A stretch of DNA of 64,000 nucleotides from Solimonas variicoloris DSM 15731 (GTDB lineage Bacteria; Pseudomonadota; Gammaproteobacteria; Nevskiales; Nevskiaceae): positions 472,962 to 536,961 of the forward strand of contig NZ_KB907925.1 of assembly GCF_000382285.1 (NCBI RefSeq). The letters run 5' to 3'. Within the stretch, counting starts at the first letter, position 1, and the number at the start of each line of letters is the position of its first letter. Shown in pieces: positions 1 to 8,870 of this stretch. The notes under the pieces are model-generated. The model worked only from the letters and a program-made list of their open reading frames with translations, made no database searches and was not told the DNA's origin. The position numbers and the translations under genes are program-made.

Positions 1-144
1 GACGCTCATGCCGGCCGCTTTCGAGATCTCGGCCATGCTGGCGCTATGGAAGCCGCGCCGCTGAAAGCATTCGGCGGCGGCGGCCAGGATCTGGCGGCGA
101 CGCTGCTCGTTGCGTTCGGGGTTGCGGGGCGCTGCATCGGTCAT
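1..144 (-). CDS. TetR/AcrR-family transcriptional repressor (N-terminal part, cut by window edge)
   Basis: Reading leftwards from an ATG at 142-144, 48 codons remain open to the window edge. They encode a typical TetR N-terminus: a basic start (MTDAAPRNPERNEQRRQ), then ILAAAAECFQRRGFHSAS and MAEISKAAGMSV, which match helices 1-3 of the TetR helix-turn-helix. The ligand-binding domain lies outside the window. The gene is divergent from a complete RND efflux operon and separated from it by a palindromic site at 192-211. That is the standard arrangement for an AcrR/TtgR-type local repressor, so control of the pump is a reasonable inference. The inducer is unknown. Confidence 0.85.
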   Translation of the reverse strand, partial: MTDAAPRNPERNEQRRRQILAAAAECFQRRGFHSASMAEISKAAGMSV

Positions 145-168
145 GGGGTCCTCTTGAGGTCGTCGGGC

Positions 169-197
169 TTGTGGCGCGCGACACCCAGGCCTAGAAT
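169..197 (+). promoter_or_regulatory. Candidate sigma70 promoter of the efflux operon
   Basis: TTGTGG at 169-174 and TAGAAT at 192-197 are separated by 17 bp, a good -35/-10 spacing. The -10 is part of the palindromic operator, so a bound repressor would occlude it. The adaptor gene starts about 140 bp downstream. Confidence 0.45.
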
Positions 198-211
198 GAA
201 CGCTCATTCTA
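192..211. promoter_or_regulatory. Palindromic TetR operator between repressor and efflux operon
   Basis: TAGAATGAACGCTCATTCTA is an inverted repeat with 8-bp arms around the 4-bp centre ACGC. It is the kind of site bound by AcrR-like TetR dimers and lies in the divergent region between the tetR gene and the efflux operon. The TAGAAT of the left arm, and the same hexamer on the other strand from the right arm, resemble -10 elements. Binding here would therefore block transcription both ways. Binding itself is inferred. Confidence 0.7.
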
Positions 212-337
212 AACTCTTGCGTCGACTTCGTCGCGCCCGCACACTGGCTTTCGGTTCATGAGCCGGTGAAGCGCAAGCCCGTTATTGCGTTGCGCAGCGC
301 TTCGACGCCCCTTCAGCCCGTCGTGCCCCCGCACTCT

Positions 338-1534
338 ATGGCCATGTCCCCGATTTCCGCACCGTCCGAAGCTGTGAAGCGCTCCGGCCTTCGTCCTGTC
401 GCCTGCGTGGCGTTCGCCGTGCTCGCCGCCTGCGGCGGCAAGGCCGAGCAGGCCGCGCCGCCGCCGCCCGAGGTCAGCGTCGTGACGCTGAAGACGCAGG
501 CGGTGCCGCTGACGACCGAGCTGCCGGGCCGCACCACGGCCTATCGCGTCGCCGAGGTGCGGCCGCAGGTCGGCGGCGTGGTCCTCAAGCGCCTGTTCAC
601 GGAGGGCGGCGAGGTTAAGGCCGGCCAGCCGCTGTACCAGATCGATCCGGCGACCTATCAGGCCAGCTACGAGAGCGCCAAGGCCGCGCTGGCGCGCGCC
701 GAGGCGCAGGCCCAGTCGGCGCGGACGCTGGCTGAGCGCTACGAGGGTCTGGTCGCCGCCAACGCCGTCAGCAAGCAGAGCTATGACGACGCGGTCGCGG
801 CGAATCTGTCCGCGCAGGCCGACGTCGCCTCGGCCCGGGCGGCGCTCGAGACCGCGCGCATCAACCTCGTCTATACCAAGGTGTTGGCGCCGATCTCGGG
901 CCGCATCGGCCGCTCGTCGGTGACCGAAGGGGCGCTGGTCACCGCCGGCCAGACGACGGCGCTGGCGACGATCCAGCAGCTCGATCCGATCTACGTCGAC
1001 GTCACCCAGCCGGCGACGATGCTGCTGCGCCTGCAGCGCGAGTTCGCGAGCGGCCAGCTCAAGAAGGTCGGCGAGCAGCAGGCCGAGGTGAAGCTCAAGC
1101 TCGAGGACGGCAGCGCCTACGAGCACGCCGGCAAGCTGCAGTTCGCCGAGGTCACGGTCGACCCGAGCAGCGGTTCGGTGACGCTGCGCGCGGTGTTCCC
1201 GAATCCCGAGGGCCTGCTGCTGCCGGGCATGTTCGTGCACGAGCAGATCCAGGAAGGCATCGACGAGACCGCGCTGCTGGTGCCGCAGCAGGCGGTGACG
1301 CGCGACCAGCGCGGCGACGCGACGGCGCTGGTCGTCAACGCCGAGAGCAAGGTCGAGCCGCGCGTGCTGCAGACCCGCCGCACGGTCGGTGACCAGTGGC
1401 TGGTGACCGGCGGCGTCAAGGCCGGCGAGCGCGTGATCGTCGAGGGCGTACAGAAGGTGCGGCCCGGTGCCGTGGTCAAGGCTGTCGAACAGGGCGCCGC
1501 GCCCGCCGCCGCTCCGCAGACCGGAGCGCGCTGA
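338..1534 (+). CDS. RND efflux pump periplasmic adaptor (membrane fusion lipoprotein, AcrA/MexA family)
   Basis: A 398-residue HlyD-type adaptor that bridges the inner-membrane pump and the outer-membrane channel. I chose the ATG at 338 (MAMSPISAP) because it puts a lipoprotein signal at the N-terminus, ending in the lipobox LAAC at about residue 30 followed by GGK. The frame is open further upstream to a GTG at 266, which would give an atypically long leader. The order after the lipobox is a barrel-sandwich ([17 protein letters not shown]), a coiled-coil hairpin rich in A, Q and E (about residues 100-170), then the second half of the lipoyl domain and the beta-barrel. The stop overlaps the pump start (ATGA), indicating translational coupling. 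The substrate range cannot be read from the sequence. Confidence 0.93.
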   Translation: MAMSPISAPSEAVKRSGLRPVACVAFAVLAACGGKAEQAAPPPPEVSVVTLKTQAVPLTTELPGRTTAYRVAEVRPQVGGVVLKRLFTEGGEVKAGQPLYQIDPATYQASYESAKAALARAEAQAQSARTLAERYEGLVAANAVSKQSYDDAVAANLSAQADVASARAALETARINLVYTKVLAPISGRIGRSSVTEGALVTAGQTTALATIQQLDPIYVDVTQPATMLLRLQREFASGQLKKVGEQQAEVKLKLEDGSAYEHAGKLQFAEVTVDPSSGSVTLRAVFPNPEGLLLPGMFVHEQIQEGIDETALLVPQQAVTRDQRGDATALVVNAESKVEPRVLQTRRTVGDQWLVTGGVKAGERVIVEGVQKVRPGAVVKAVEQGAAPAAAPQTGAR

Positions 1535-4500
1535 TGATCAATTTCTTCATCGACCGCCCGATCTTCGCGTGGGTGGTCGCGATCGTCATCATGCTCGCCG
1601 GCGTGCTGTCGATCCGCTCGCTGCCGGTCGCGCAGTATCCGGCGATCGCGCCGCCGTCGATCTCGATCAGCGTCAGCTATCCCGGCGCCTCGGCCGAGAC
1701 CGTGCAGAACACGGTCACGCAGGTCATCGAGCAGCAGCTGTCCGGCATCGATCACCTGATGTACTTCTCGTCCGAGAGCAACAAGGACGGCAGCATGACG
1801 ATCACGCTGACGTTCGAGCAGGGCACCAACCCGGACACCGCGCAGGTGCAGGTGCAGAACAAGCTCTCGCTGGCGCAGCCGCAGCTGCCGACGGAAGTGC
1901 AGCAGCAGGGCATCCGCGTCGCCAAGGCGACGCGCAACTTCCTGCTCGTGGTCGGTTTCGTGTCGCGCGACGGCCGCATGGACCGCAACGACATCGCCGA
2001 CTTCATCGTCTCCAATGTGCAGGATGCGATCAGCCGCACCAAGGGCGTCGGCGACTACCAGGTGTTCGGCTCGCAGTACGCGATGCGCATCTGGCTCGAC
2101 CCCGCCAAGCTGAACAGCTACAGCCTGACGCCGGTCGACGTGAAGAGCGCGATCCAGGCGCAGAACGTGCAGATCTCGTCGGGCGAGCTCGGCGGCCTGC
2201 CGGCGGTGGCGGGCCAGCAGCTCAACGCCACGGTCATCGGCCCGACGCGCCTGCAGACGGTCCAGGATTTCGAAAACGTGCTGCTGCGCGTCAACGCCGA
2301 CGGCTCGCAGGTGCGTCTCGGCGACGTCGCCCGCATCAGCTTCGGCGGTGAGTCGGAAGCGATACACGCGCTGTACAACGGCCAGCCGGCCTCCGGCATC
2401 GCCGTCAAGCTGGCCAGCGGCGCCAACGCGCTCGACACCGCCGCCGCCGTGCGCGCGACCATCGAGAAGCTGCGGCCGAGCTTCCCGCAGGGTCTGGACG
2501 TGGTCTATCCGTACGACACCACGCCGTTCGTGCGCTTGTCGATCGAGGAAGTGATCAAGACGCTGTTCGAGGCGGTCGTGCTCGTCTTCCTCGTCATGTA
2601 TCTGTTCCTGCAGAACCTGCGCGCGACCTTCATCCCGACGATCGCGGTGCCGGTGGTGCTGCTCGGCACCTTTGCGGTGCTGGCCGCGGCCGGCTTCACG
2701 ATCAACACGCTGACGATGTTCGGCATGGTGCTGGCGATCGGCCTGCTGGTCGACGACGCCATCGTCGTGGTCGAGAACGTCGAGCGGGTGATGGCCGAGG
2801 AAGGGCTGTCGCCGAAGGACGCGACGCGCAAGTCGATGCAGCAGATCACCGGCGCGCTGATCGGCATCGCCCTGGTGCTGTCGGCGGTGTTTCTGCCGAT
2901 GGCGTTCTTCGGCGGCTCGACCGGCGTCATCTATCGCCAGTTCTCGATCACCATCGTCTCGGCGATGGCGCTGTCGGTGCTGGTCGCGCTGATCTTCACG
3001 CCGGCGCTGTGCGCGACGATCCTCAAGCCGGCCGCGCACGGCGAGCACGCGCCGCGGCGCGGCTTCTTCGGCTGGTTCAACCGCTTCTTCGACGCCAGCA
3101 ACCGCTGCTATGAATCCGGTGTGCACCGCGTGCTGCGCGGCACTGGCCGCTACATGGTGATCTACGTGGTGCTCGTCGTGGCGATGGGCTGGCTGTTCAC
3201 GCGCATCCCGACGGCGTTCCTGCCGGACGAGGACCAGGGCCTGATGTTCATTCAGGTCACGGCGCCGCCGGGCGCGACCAACACGCGCACCGACGCAGCG
3301 CTGGCGCAGGTTCGCGATTACCTGCTCAACGAGGAGAAAGCGGTCGTCAACTCGGTGTTCACGGTCAGCGGCTTCAACTTCAGCGGACGCGGCCAGAACT
3401 CGGGCATGGCCTTCGTCATGCTCAAGGACTGGGCCGAGCGCCCCGGCGCGCAGAATCGCGTGCAGGCGATCGCCGGCCGCGTCATGGGCCGCTTCGCCGG
3501 CTACAAGGACGCGATGATCTTCGCGATCGCGCCGCCGGCCGTCGTCGAGCTCGGCAATGCGACCGGCTTCGACTTCGCGCTGCAGGATCGCGGCGGACTC
3601 GGCCACGCCAAGCTGATGGAGGCGCGGAACCAGCTGCTCGGCATGGCGGCGCAGAACCCGCTGCTGATCGCGACGCGTCCGAACGGCCTGTCCGACGAGC
3701 CGCAGTACAAGGTCGACATCGACTGGGAGAAGGCCAGCGCCTACGGCCTGACGATCGGCAACATCAACGACACGCTGTCCTCGGCCTGGGGCTCCTCGTA
3801 CGTCAACCAGTTCATCGACCGCGGTCGCGTCAAGCGCGTCTACATCCAGGGCGACGCGCCGTCGCGCATGAAGCCCGAGGATTTCGGGCAGTGGTACGTG
3901 CGCAACAGCGCCGGGCAGATGGTGCCGTTCTCGGCCTTCTCCAGCGGCCACTGGATCTACGGCTCGCCAAAGCTCGAGCGCTACAACGGCATCGCCTCGG
4001 CCGAGATCCTCGGCCAGCCGGCGCCGGGGCACAGCAGCGGCGAGGCGATGCAGCAGGTCGAGGCGATGATCGCCAAGCTGCCGGCCGGCATCGGCTACGA
4101 ATGGACCGGCCTGTCGTACGAGGAGCGCCAGTCCGGCGGCCAGGCCCCTGCGCTGTACGCGATCTCGATGCTGGTCGTGTTCCTGTGTCTGGCGGCGCTG
4201 TACGAGAGCTGGTCGATCCCGCTGTCGGTGATGCTGGTCGTGCCGCTCGGCGTGCTCGGCGCGGTGCTGGCGACGCTGCTGCGCGGCCTCGGCAACGACG
4301 TCTACTTCCAGGTCGGCCTGCTGACCACGATCGGCCTGTCGGCGAAGAACGCGATCCTCATCGTCGAATTCGCCAAAGCCAACTACGAACACGGCATGGG
4401 TCTGGTCGAGGCGACCGTGCACGCCGCGCAGCAGCGTCTGCGGCCGATCCTGATGACCTCGCTCGCGTTCATGCTCGGCGTGCTGCCGCTGGCGATTTCG

Positions 4501-4689
4501 ACCGGCGCCGGCTCCGGCGGCCAGAACGCGATCGGCACCGGCGTGATCGGCGGCATGATCGCCGCGACCGTGCTGGCGATCTTCTTCGTGCCGGTGTTCT
4601 TCGTCTGGGTGCGCAAGTTCGTCGAAGGCGAGCGCGTGCGTTTGCAGAACGGCCCGGCGCCCGTGGCCAAGCAGACCGCGGAGCACTGA
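1534..4689 (+). CDS. RND multidrug efflux transporter, inner-membrane subunit (AcrB/MexB, HAE1 family)
   Basis: A 1051-residue proton-driven pump of the size usual for AcrB/MexB. It starts [14 protein letters not shown], the classical RND N-terminus, with the ATG overlapping the adaptor stop. The proton-relay residues are present: the DD pair at 407-408 in [14 protein letters not shown], and Lys938 in [13 protein letters not shown]. Two periplasmic loops and twelve membrane segments can be followed, including [11 protein letters not shown] of the second porter half. It lies between adaptor and channel genes (4-nt overlap upstream, 1-nt gap downstream). The family exports hydrophobic drugs, detergents and solvents. 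The specific substrate is unknown. Confidence 0.96.
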   Translation: MINFFIDRPIFAWVVAIVIMLAGVLSIRSLPVAQYPAIAPPSISISVSYPGASAETVQNTVTQVIEQQLSGIDHLMYFSSESNKDGSMTITLTFEQGTNPDTAQVQVQNKLSLAQPQLPTEVQQQGIRVAKATRNFLLVVGFVSRDGRMDRNDIADFIVSNVQDAISRTKGVGDYQVFGSQYAMRIWLDPAKLNSYSLTPVDVKSAIQAQNVQISSGELGGLPAVAGQQLNATVIGPTRLQTVQDFENVLLRVNADGSQVRLGDVARISFGGESEAIHALYNGQPASGIAVKLASGANALDTAAAVRATIEKLRPSFPQGLDVVYPYDTTPFVRLSIEEVIKTLFEAVVLVFLVMYLFLQNLRATFIPTIAVPVVLLGTFAVLAAAGFTINTLTMFGMVLAIGLLVDDAIVVVENVERVMAEEGLSPKDATRKSMQQITGALIGIALVLSAVFLPMAFFGGSTGVIYRQFSITIVSAMALSVLVALIFTPALCATILKPAAHGEHAPRRGFFGWFNRFFDASNRCYESGVHRVLRGTGRYMVIYVVLVVAMGWLFTRIPTAFLPDEDQGLMFIQVTAPPGATNTRTDAALAQVRDYLLNEEKAVVNSVFTVSGFNFSGRGQNSGMAFVMLKDWAERPGAQNRVQAIAGRVMGRFAGYKDAMIFAIAPPAVVELGNATGFDFALQDRGGLGHAKLMEARNQLLGMAAQNPLLIATRPNGLSDEPQYKVDIDWEKASAYGLTIGNINDTLSSAWGSSYVNQFIDRGRVKRVYIQGDAPSRMKPEDFGQWYVRNSAGQMVPFSAFSSGHWIYGSPKLERYNGIASAEILGQPAPGHSSGEAMQQVEAMIAKLPAGIGYEWTGLSYEERQSGGQAPALYAISMLVVFLCLAALYESWSIPLSVMLVVPLGVLGAVLATLLRGLGNDVYFQVGLLTTIGLSAKNAILIVEFAKANYEHGMGLVEATVHAAQQRLRPILMTSLAFMLGVLPLAISTGAGSGGQNAIGTGVIGGMIAATVLAIFFVPVFFVWVRKFVEGERVRLQNGPAPVAKQTAEH

Positions 4690-4690
4690 C

Positions 4691-6115
4691 ATGAAACCGA
4701 CCCTGAGCCTCGTCGCCATCGCCGCCACGGCCGCGCTCGCGGCCTGCACGCTGGAGCCGCGCTACCAGCGGCCGGACGCACCGGTCGCCGCCGCCTATCC
4801 CGCCGCGCCGGCCGCGGCCGCCGACCTCGGCTGGCGCGATTTCTTCGCCGACGCGCGCCTGCAGAAGCTGATCGAGATCGCGCTCGCCAACAACCGCGAT
4901 CTGCGCGTCGCCGTGCTCAACATCGAGGCGGCGCGCGCGCAGTACCGCATCCAGCGCGCCGATCTGCTGCCGGCGCTCGACGCCAGCGGCTACGAGACCG
5001 CGCAGCGCAGCGCCGACGACTTCACCGCCGCCGGCCAGCCGAACACCACGCATACCTACAGAGCCGGGCTCGGCATCACCGCCTACGAATTCGACCTGTT
5101 CGGTCGGGTGCGCAGCCTGAGCCGCAGCGCGCTGCAGCAGTACCTCGGCACCGAGGAAACGCGGCGCAGCACGCAGATCGCGCTGGTTGCCGAAGTCGCC
5201 AACGCCTATCTCAGCCAGCTCGCCGACCAGGCGCTGCTGCGGATGACCGAGGACACCTTCGCCAGCCGGCAGTCCTCGTACGACCTGACGCGGCGCAGCT
5301 TCGAGGCCGGCGCCGCCAGCGCGCTCGACCTGCGCCAGGCGCAGACCGCGCTGGAGACGGCGCGTGCCAATCTCGCCCAGTACCGGCGCTTCGTCGCGCT
5401 CGATCAAAACGCGCTGCTGCTGCTGCTCGGCGTGCCGGCGCTGCCGGCCGAGCTGCCGCCGGCGCGCGATCTCGACACCCAGCAGCTGCTCGCCGAGCTG
5501 CCGGCCGGCGTGCCGTCCGAAGTGCTGACGCGGCGTCCGGACGTGCTCGCCGCCGAGCACAGCCTGATGGCCGCGAACGCCAACATCGGCGCGGCGCGCG
5601 CGGCGTTCTTCCCGCGCATCACGCTGACCGGCAGCTACGGCACGATGAGCACGCAGTTCGACGGCCTGTTCGACAGCGGCACGCGGGCGTGGAGCTTCAC
5701 GCCGACGATCACGCTGCCGATCTTCAGCGGCGGCGCCAATCTCGCCAACCTCGATCTCGCCAAGACGCAGAAGAACATCTACGTCGCCCGCTACGAGAAA
5801 GCGATCCAGACCGCGTTCCGCGAAGTCGCCGACGGCCTGGTTGCGCGCGGCACACTCGATGAGCAGCTGGCGGCGCAGCAGACGCTGGTCGAGGCGACAC
5901 AGGCGAGCTACCAGCTCGCCGACCTGCGTTTCCGCGCCGGTGTCGACGACTATCTCGCCGTGCTCGACGCGCAGCGCTCGCTGTACGCGGCGCAGCAGTC
6001 GTACATCGCCACCAAGCTCGCCCGGCTGCAGAATCTGGTGACGCTGTACAAGGCGCTAGGCGGCGGCTGGGACGAGCGCGGCGCCGCGCAGGACACGGCG
6101 CGCACCGCGCCATAG
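4691..6115 (+). CDS. Outer-membrane efflux lipoprotein (OprM/NodT family)
   Basis: A 474-residue TolC-like channel that completes the tripartite pump. The N-terminus is a lipoprotein signal, MKPTLSLVAIAATAALAACT, with lipobox LAAC and predicted lipidation at Cys19. The text LEPRYQRPDAPV after the cysteine is typical of the NodT/OprM family. Two OEP repeats follow, with long helical segments rich in A, Q and R, such as FEAGAASALDLRQAQTALE and FRAGVDDYLAVLDAQRSLY. It begins 1 nt after the pump stop, so it is the third gene of the operon. The RRPDVLAAE motif is also typical of the family. Confidence 0.94.
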   Translation: MKPTLSLVAIAATAALAACTLEPRYQRPDAPVAAAYPAAPAAAADLGWRDFFADARLQKLIEIALANNRDLRVAVLNIEAARAQYRIQRADLLPALDASGYETAQRSADDFTAAGQPNTTHTYRAGLGITAYEFDLFGRVRSLSRSALQQYLGTEETRRSTQIALVAEVANAYLSQLADQALLRMTEDTFASRQSSYDLTRRSFEAGAASALDLRQAQTALETARANLAQYRRFVALDQNALLLLLGVPALPAELPPARDLDTQQLLAELPAGVPSEVLTRRPDVLAAEHSLMAANANIGAARAAFFPRITLTGSYGTMSTQFDGLFDSGTRAWSFTPTITLPIFSGGANLANLDLAKTQKNIYVARYEKAIQTAFREVADGLVARGTLDEQLAAQQTLVEATQASYQLADLRFRAGVDDYLAVLDAQRSLYAAQQSYIATKLARLQNLVTLYKALGGGWDERGAAQDTARTAP

Positions 6116-6128
6116 GCGCGGCGCGGGT

Positions 6129-6968
6129 TCAGCGCGCCGCGCCGGCCAGCGTGCGCAACAGCGTCTCGCTGTCGGCGTCGGCCGGGAAGAAGCTTTCGAC
6201 GCGCAGCTCGTCGGTGGTGACGTCGAGCGGCGTGCCGAAGGTCGTCAGCATCGAGAACAGGCGCAGACGCAGCGTGCCGGCGCGGAACTCGGTCGGCAGC
6301 ACCGGCAGCGGCGCCACGCGCAGATCGATCTGGCGCCAGTGGCGCGGCAGGCCCGGATAGCGCAGCACCTCGTCGAGCAGTGCGGCGAGCGCCGGATGTT
6401 CGAGCGCCTCGCGCGCGGTGCGCGCCAGCAGCGGCGGCGCCACCTCGTCGAGGTTGGCGATGTACGGCCGCAGGCCGTGCTCGTGCAGCGTCAGCTTCAG
6501 CAGATTGCGCGGTCCGTCGCCGCAGACCGTGTGCCACATCGTCGCGTCGACGCCGAGCGCGTCGAGCAGGCGCGGCGTTACGGCGTTGGTGCGCAGCACG
6601 TTCCAGGCGCGGTCGACGACCGCCGCCGGATAGGGCTCGTGATGACGCAGCAGGGCATCGAGCGCCTGCAGCGCCGGCTGCATGTCCGGCGCCTCGAGCG
6701 GGCGCTGCGGATAGATGCCGGCATAGCCGGCGGCGAGCAGCAGGCGGTTGCGCTCGCGCAGCGGCAGGTCGAGTGTCTCGGCGAGCTGCAGCACCATGTC
6801 GCGGCTCGGCTGCGCGCGTCCCGATTCGAGGAAGCTCAGATGCCGCTGCGAGACCTCGGCCTGCAGCGCGAGCCCGAGCTGCGAGAGGCGCCGCGCGCGG
6901 CGGTTCTCGCGCAGCAGCGTGCCGAAGTCCGGCAGATCGGTGCCGTGCGTCGCGGGCTGGAAGCTCAT
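6129..6968 (-). CDS. XRE-family regulator with MmyB-like ligand-binding domain
   Basis: A 279-residue regulator. An N-terminal helix-turn-helix (LLRENRRARRLSQLGLALQ, then SQRHLSFLESGRAQPSRD, about residues 15-60) is followed by the MmyB-like domain, ending FGTPLDVTTDELRVESFFPAD. I chose ATG 6968 (MSFQPATHG) because it directly precedes the HTH; upstream in-frame codons have no family similarity. It converges with the efflux operon (13-bp gap) and is divergent from a small membrane-protein gene. A palindrome at 7002-7018 in the divergent gap may be its operator. In other bacteria such regulators often control a divergent enzyme gene. Confidence 0.88.
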   Translation of the reverse strand: MSFQPATHGTDLPDFGTLLRENRRARRLSQLGLALQAEVSQRHLSFLESGRAQPSRDMVLQLAETLDLPLRERNRLLLAAGYAGIYPQRPLEAPDMQPALQALDALLRHHEPYPAAVVDRAWNVLRTNAVTPRLLDALGVDATMWHTVCGDGPRNLLKLTLHEHGLRPYIANLDEVAPPLLARTAREALEHPALAALLDEVLRYPGLPRHWRQIDLRVAPLPVLPTEFRAGTLRLRLFSMLTTFGTPLDVTTDELRVESFFPADADSETLLRTLAGAAR

Positions 6969-7001
6969 GGCCGGATGATGGCACGGGCCGGCGGCACGTC
7001 G

Positions 7002-7018
7002 ATTACCCGGCCGGTAAT
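7002..7018. promoter_or_regulatory. Inverted repeat in divergent promoter region (candidate XRE operator)
   Basis: ATTACC, 5 bp (CGGCC), GGTAAT: a perfect 6-bp inverted repeat 34 bp upstream of the XRE gene and 73 bp upstream of the divergent membrane-protein gene. It is A/T-rich in a GC-rich background, which makes it stand out. The role as operator is inferred from position only. Confidence 0.45.
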
Positions 7019-7090
7019 TGAACGCCGGCAGCGCGGCGCGCACCGTGGCGGCCGACCGCTTCCGGTCGCTTGCCACGCAGGAGTTGCGCC

Positions 7091-7414
7091 ATGAACCGCA
7101 CCGTCACGCTCGTGCTGCTGGGCCTCGTTCTCGCCGATTTCGCGCTGCTGTCCGGCTATGCGCTGGTGCAGCATGGCTACTGGGGGCTGTTCGCGCAGCA
7201 GCTGCAGAACAGCGCCGGCTGGCAGGTGCTCGCCGATCTGGTCATCGTCTGCGCGCTGGCGATGATCTGGATGCTCGCCGATGCGCGCCGCAGCGGCCGC
7301 ATCGTCTGGCCGTACCTGCTGGCGACACTGGCGTTCGGCTCGTTCGGTCCGCTGCTGTATCTGCTGGTCGGCGCGCTGCGCGGTGCGTCGCGGCGCACGC
7401 CGGTCTACGGCTGA
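7091..7414 (+). CDS. Small inner-membrane protein, DUF2834-like
   Basis: A 107-residue protein with three hydrophobic segments: about residues 5-25 (VTLVLLGLVLADFALLSGYA), 42-60 (GWQVLADLVIVCALAMIWML) and 73-95 (PYLLATLAFGSFGPLLYLLV). The pattern GWQVLADLV...WMLADARRSGR...FGSFGPLLYLL recalls the DUF2834 family of unknown function. ATG 7091 was chosen because CAGGAG at 7078-7083 is well placed; an in-frame ATG at 7070 lacks such a site. It is divergent from the XRE regulator and 47 bp ahead of the alpha/beta hydrolase, so the two may be co-transcribed. Confidence 0.7.
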   Translation: MNRTVTLVLLGLVLADFALLSGYALVQHGYWGLFAQQLQNSAGWQVLADLVIVCALAMIWMLADARRSGRIVWPYLLATLAFGSFGPLLYLLVGALRGASRRTPVYG

Positions 7415-7461
7415 GGCGGGCCCACCGCGCGTACGCCTTTGCGCCCTGGCAGGCCGAGCCG

Positions 7462-8324
7462 ATGTCCGACGCCGTGCCCGTTCCGCAGACGCTGAGCATC
7501 GCGGCCGCCGACGGCTATCCGCTGCGTCTCGAACACTGGGCGTCGGCCGCCGGCCCGGCCCGTCGCCTCATCGTCATCGCCCCGGCGCTCGGCGTGCCGC
7601 CGGCCTTCTACCGCGCGTATGCCGCCTTCATGGCGCAGCAGGCCGAGGTCGGCTGCATCGTCTGGCGCGGCACCGAGCCGGATCAGGCGCACGGTCGCGG
7701 GGCGGTGATGGCGGACTGGGGCCGGCTCGATCTCGAAGCCGCCCTGCGCTGGGCCGAGGCTCGCCACGCGCGGCGCGTGCTGGTCGGCCACAGCGCCGGC
7801 GCCCAGCTCGTCGGGCTGGCGCCGGCCAGCGCCGGGCTCGAGGCGCTGGTGCTGGTGGCCGGCTCGGCGCCGCACCGCCGCCACTATCCGCCGGCCACGG
7901 CGCTGAAGTTCTCGCGGCTGTGGACGCTCATTGCGCTGCGCAGCCTCGCGCGCCGTCGCCGCTGGCCGCCGGGCAGCTTCGGCGTCGCCGGCACGCCGCT
8001 GCCGGTCGGCGTGCTGCGCCAGTGGGCGCAATGGGCGCGCCGCCCGCACTACCTGTTCGATCCGGCTTCGCGGCTCGATCTCTCCGGCTACGGGGTGCTG
8101 CGCCAGCCGCTGCTGGCCTGGCGTGCCGATGACGACGACTACGTCAGTGCCGCCGCCGAGGCGGCGCTGCTGGTGCGCTTCCCCAGGCCCGGATCGAGCA
8201 GCGCGCGCTGCGGGCGGCGCCGGGCGCGGCCGTCGGCCACTTCGGCTACTTCCGCAAGCCGGCGCGCGCCGCATGGCAGCAGACGCTGGACTGGCTGGAC
8301 GCGTCGGGGCCGCGCGTGGCGTAA
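7462..8324 (+). pseudogene. Alpha/beta hydrolase (COG4757-like) with a single-base frameshift near its 3' end
   Basis: From ATG 7462 (MSDAVPVPQTLSIAAADGYPL) an alpha/beta hydrolase reads through its oxyanion region (VIAPALGVPPAFYRAYAAFM) and nucleophile elbow VGHSAGAQL (Ser about residue 113). It then loses sense after LLVRFP at about 8181. The expected C-terminus continues in the next frame: RIEQRALRAAPGAAVGHFGY, then FRKPARAAWQQTLDWLD, ending at TAA 8322-8324. One more C in the CCCC run at 8181-8184 would restore a single 287-residue protein reading FPQARIEQ. The broken frame otherwise runs into the following gene. It may be a real recent frameshift or a homopolymer sequencing error. The predicted activity is an esterase/acyl hydrolase of unknown substrate. 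Confidence 0.8.
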
Positions 8325-8356
8325 GCTCGGCGTCCCGAATCGCCGAGGAGCCCTTC

Positions 8357-8791
8357 ATGCTATTGCCCGAACTGCCGAACGCCGGCCAGCCCTTCCCGCA
8401 AGTCGCCACCGCCGGTCGCCCGAGCGCCGACCAGTTCGCGCTGGCCAAGCAGCGCGGCGTCGGCACCATCGTCAATCTCTGCCCGCCCGGCGAGCCGGCC
8501 GCGTACGACGAAGCGGCGCTGGTCCGTGAGCTCGGCCTGCAGTACGTCAACATTCCGGTCGCCGGTGCCGGCGATCTCAACGAGGCCAACGCGCGCAAGC
8601 TCGCCGAGGCGCTCGAACACGCGCACGGCGTCGCGCTGGTGCACTGCGCGAGCAGCAACCGCGTCGGCGCGCTGTTCGCGCTGAAGGCCTACTGGCTCGA
8701 GAAGAAGAGCGTCGACGAGGCGCTGGCGATCGGCCGCGCCGCCGGTCTGCGCGCGATGGAGCCGGCGGTCCGTCAGCTGATCGGCGCCTGA
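8357..8791 (+). CDS. Protein tyrosine phosphatase-like protein (beta-lactamase-hydrolase-like, TIGR01244/DUF442 type)
   Basis: A 144-residue protein with ATG 8357 preceded by GAGGAG at 8345-8350. The single domain shows GRPSADQFALAKQRGVGTIV, then NLCPPGE, and the P-loop HCASSNRVGAL (about residues 96-106). The P-loop keeps the Cys-X5-Arg signature of dual-specificity phosphatases. Similar domains occur as stand-alone proteins or fused to sulfur dioxygenases (Blh). The substrate is unknown. The gene follows the frameshifted hydrolase closely and ends at a strong bidirectional terminator. Confidence 0.8.
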   Translation: MLLPELPNAGQPFPQVATAGRPSADQFALAKQRGVGTIVNLCPPGEPAAYDEAALVRELGLQYVNIPVAGAGDLNEANARKLAEALEHAHGVALVHCASSNRVGALFALKAYWLEKKSVDEALAIGRAAGLRAMEPAVRQLIGA

Positions 8792-8820
8792 GTCGCGCCC
8801 CGCGCGTTTCCGGACGCGCC

Positions 8821-8857
8821 AACAAAAAACCCCGCCGAGACGGCGGGGTTTTTTGTT
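8821..8857. terminator. Bidirectional rho-independent terminator
   Basis: A 17-bp perfect stem: AACAAAAAACCCCGCCG at 8821-8837, loop AGA, and its complement at 8841-8857. It carries a T run on either strand and lies between the convergent phosphatase and OprF-like genes, so it can end both transcripts. Confidence 0.92.
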
Positions 8858-8870
8858 GCGGCGACGGCGG

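Noticed and set aside
1117..4749. Very long open minus-strand frame (over 1200 codons) opposite the RND pump gene
   Set aside because: The composition is His/Arg/Asp/Glu-rich with no domain; it is a by-product of GC-rich codon use in the real pump gene.
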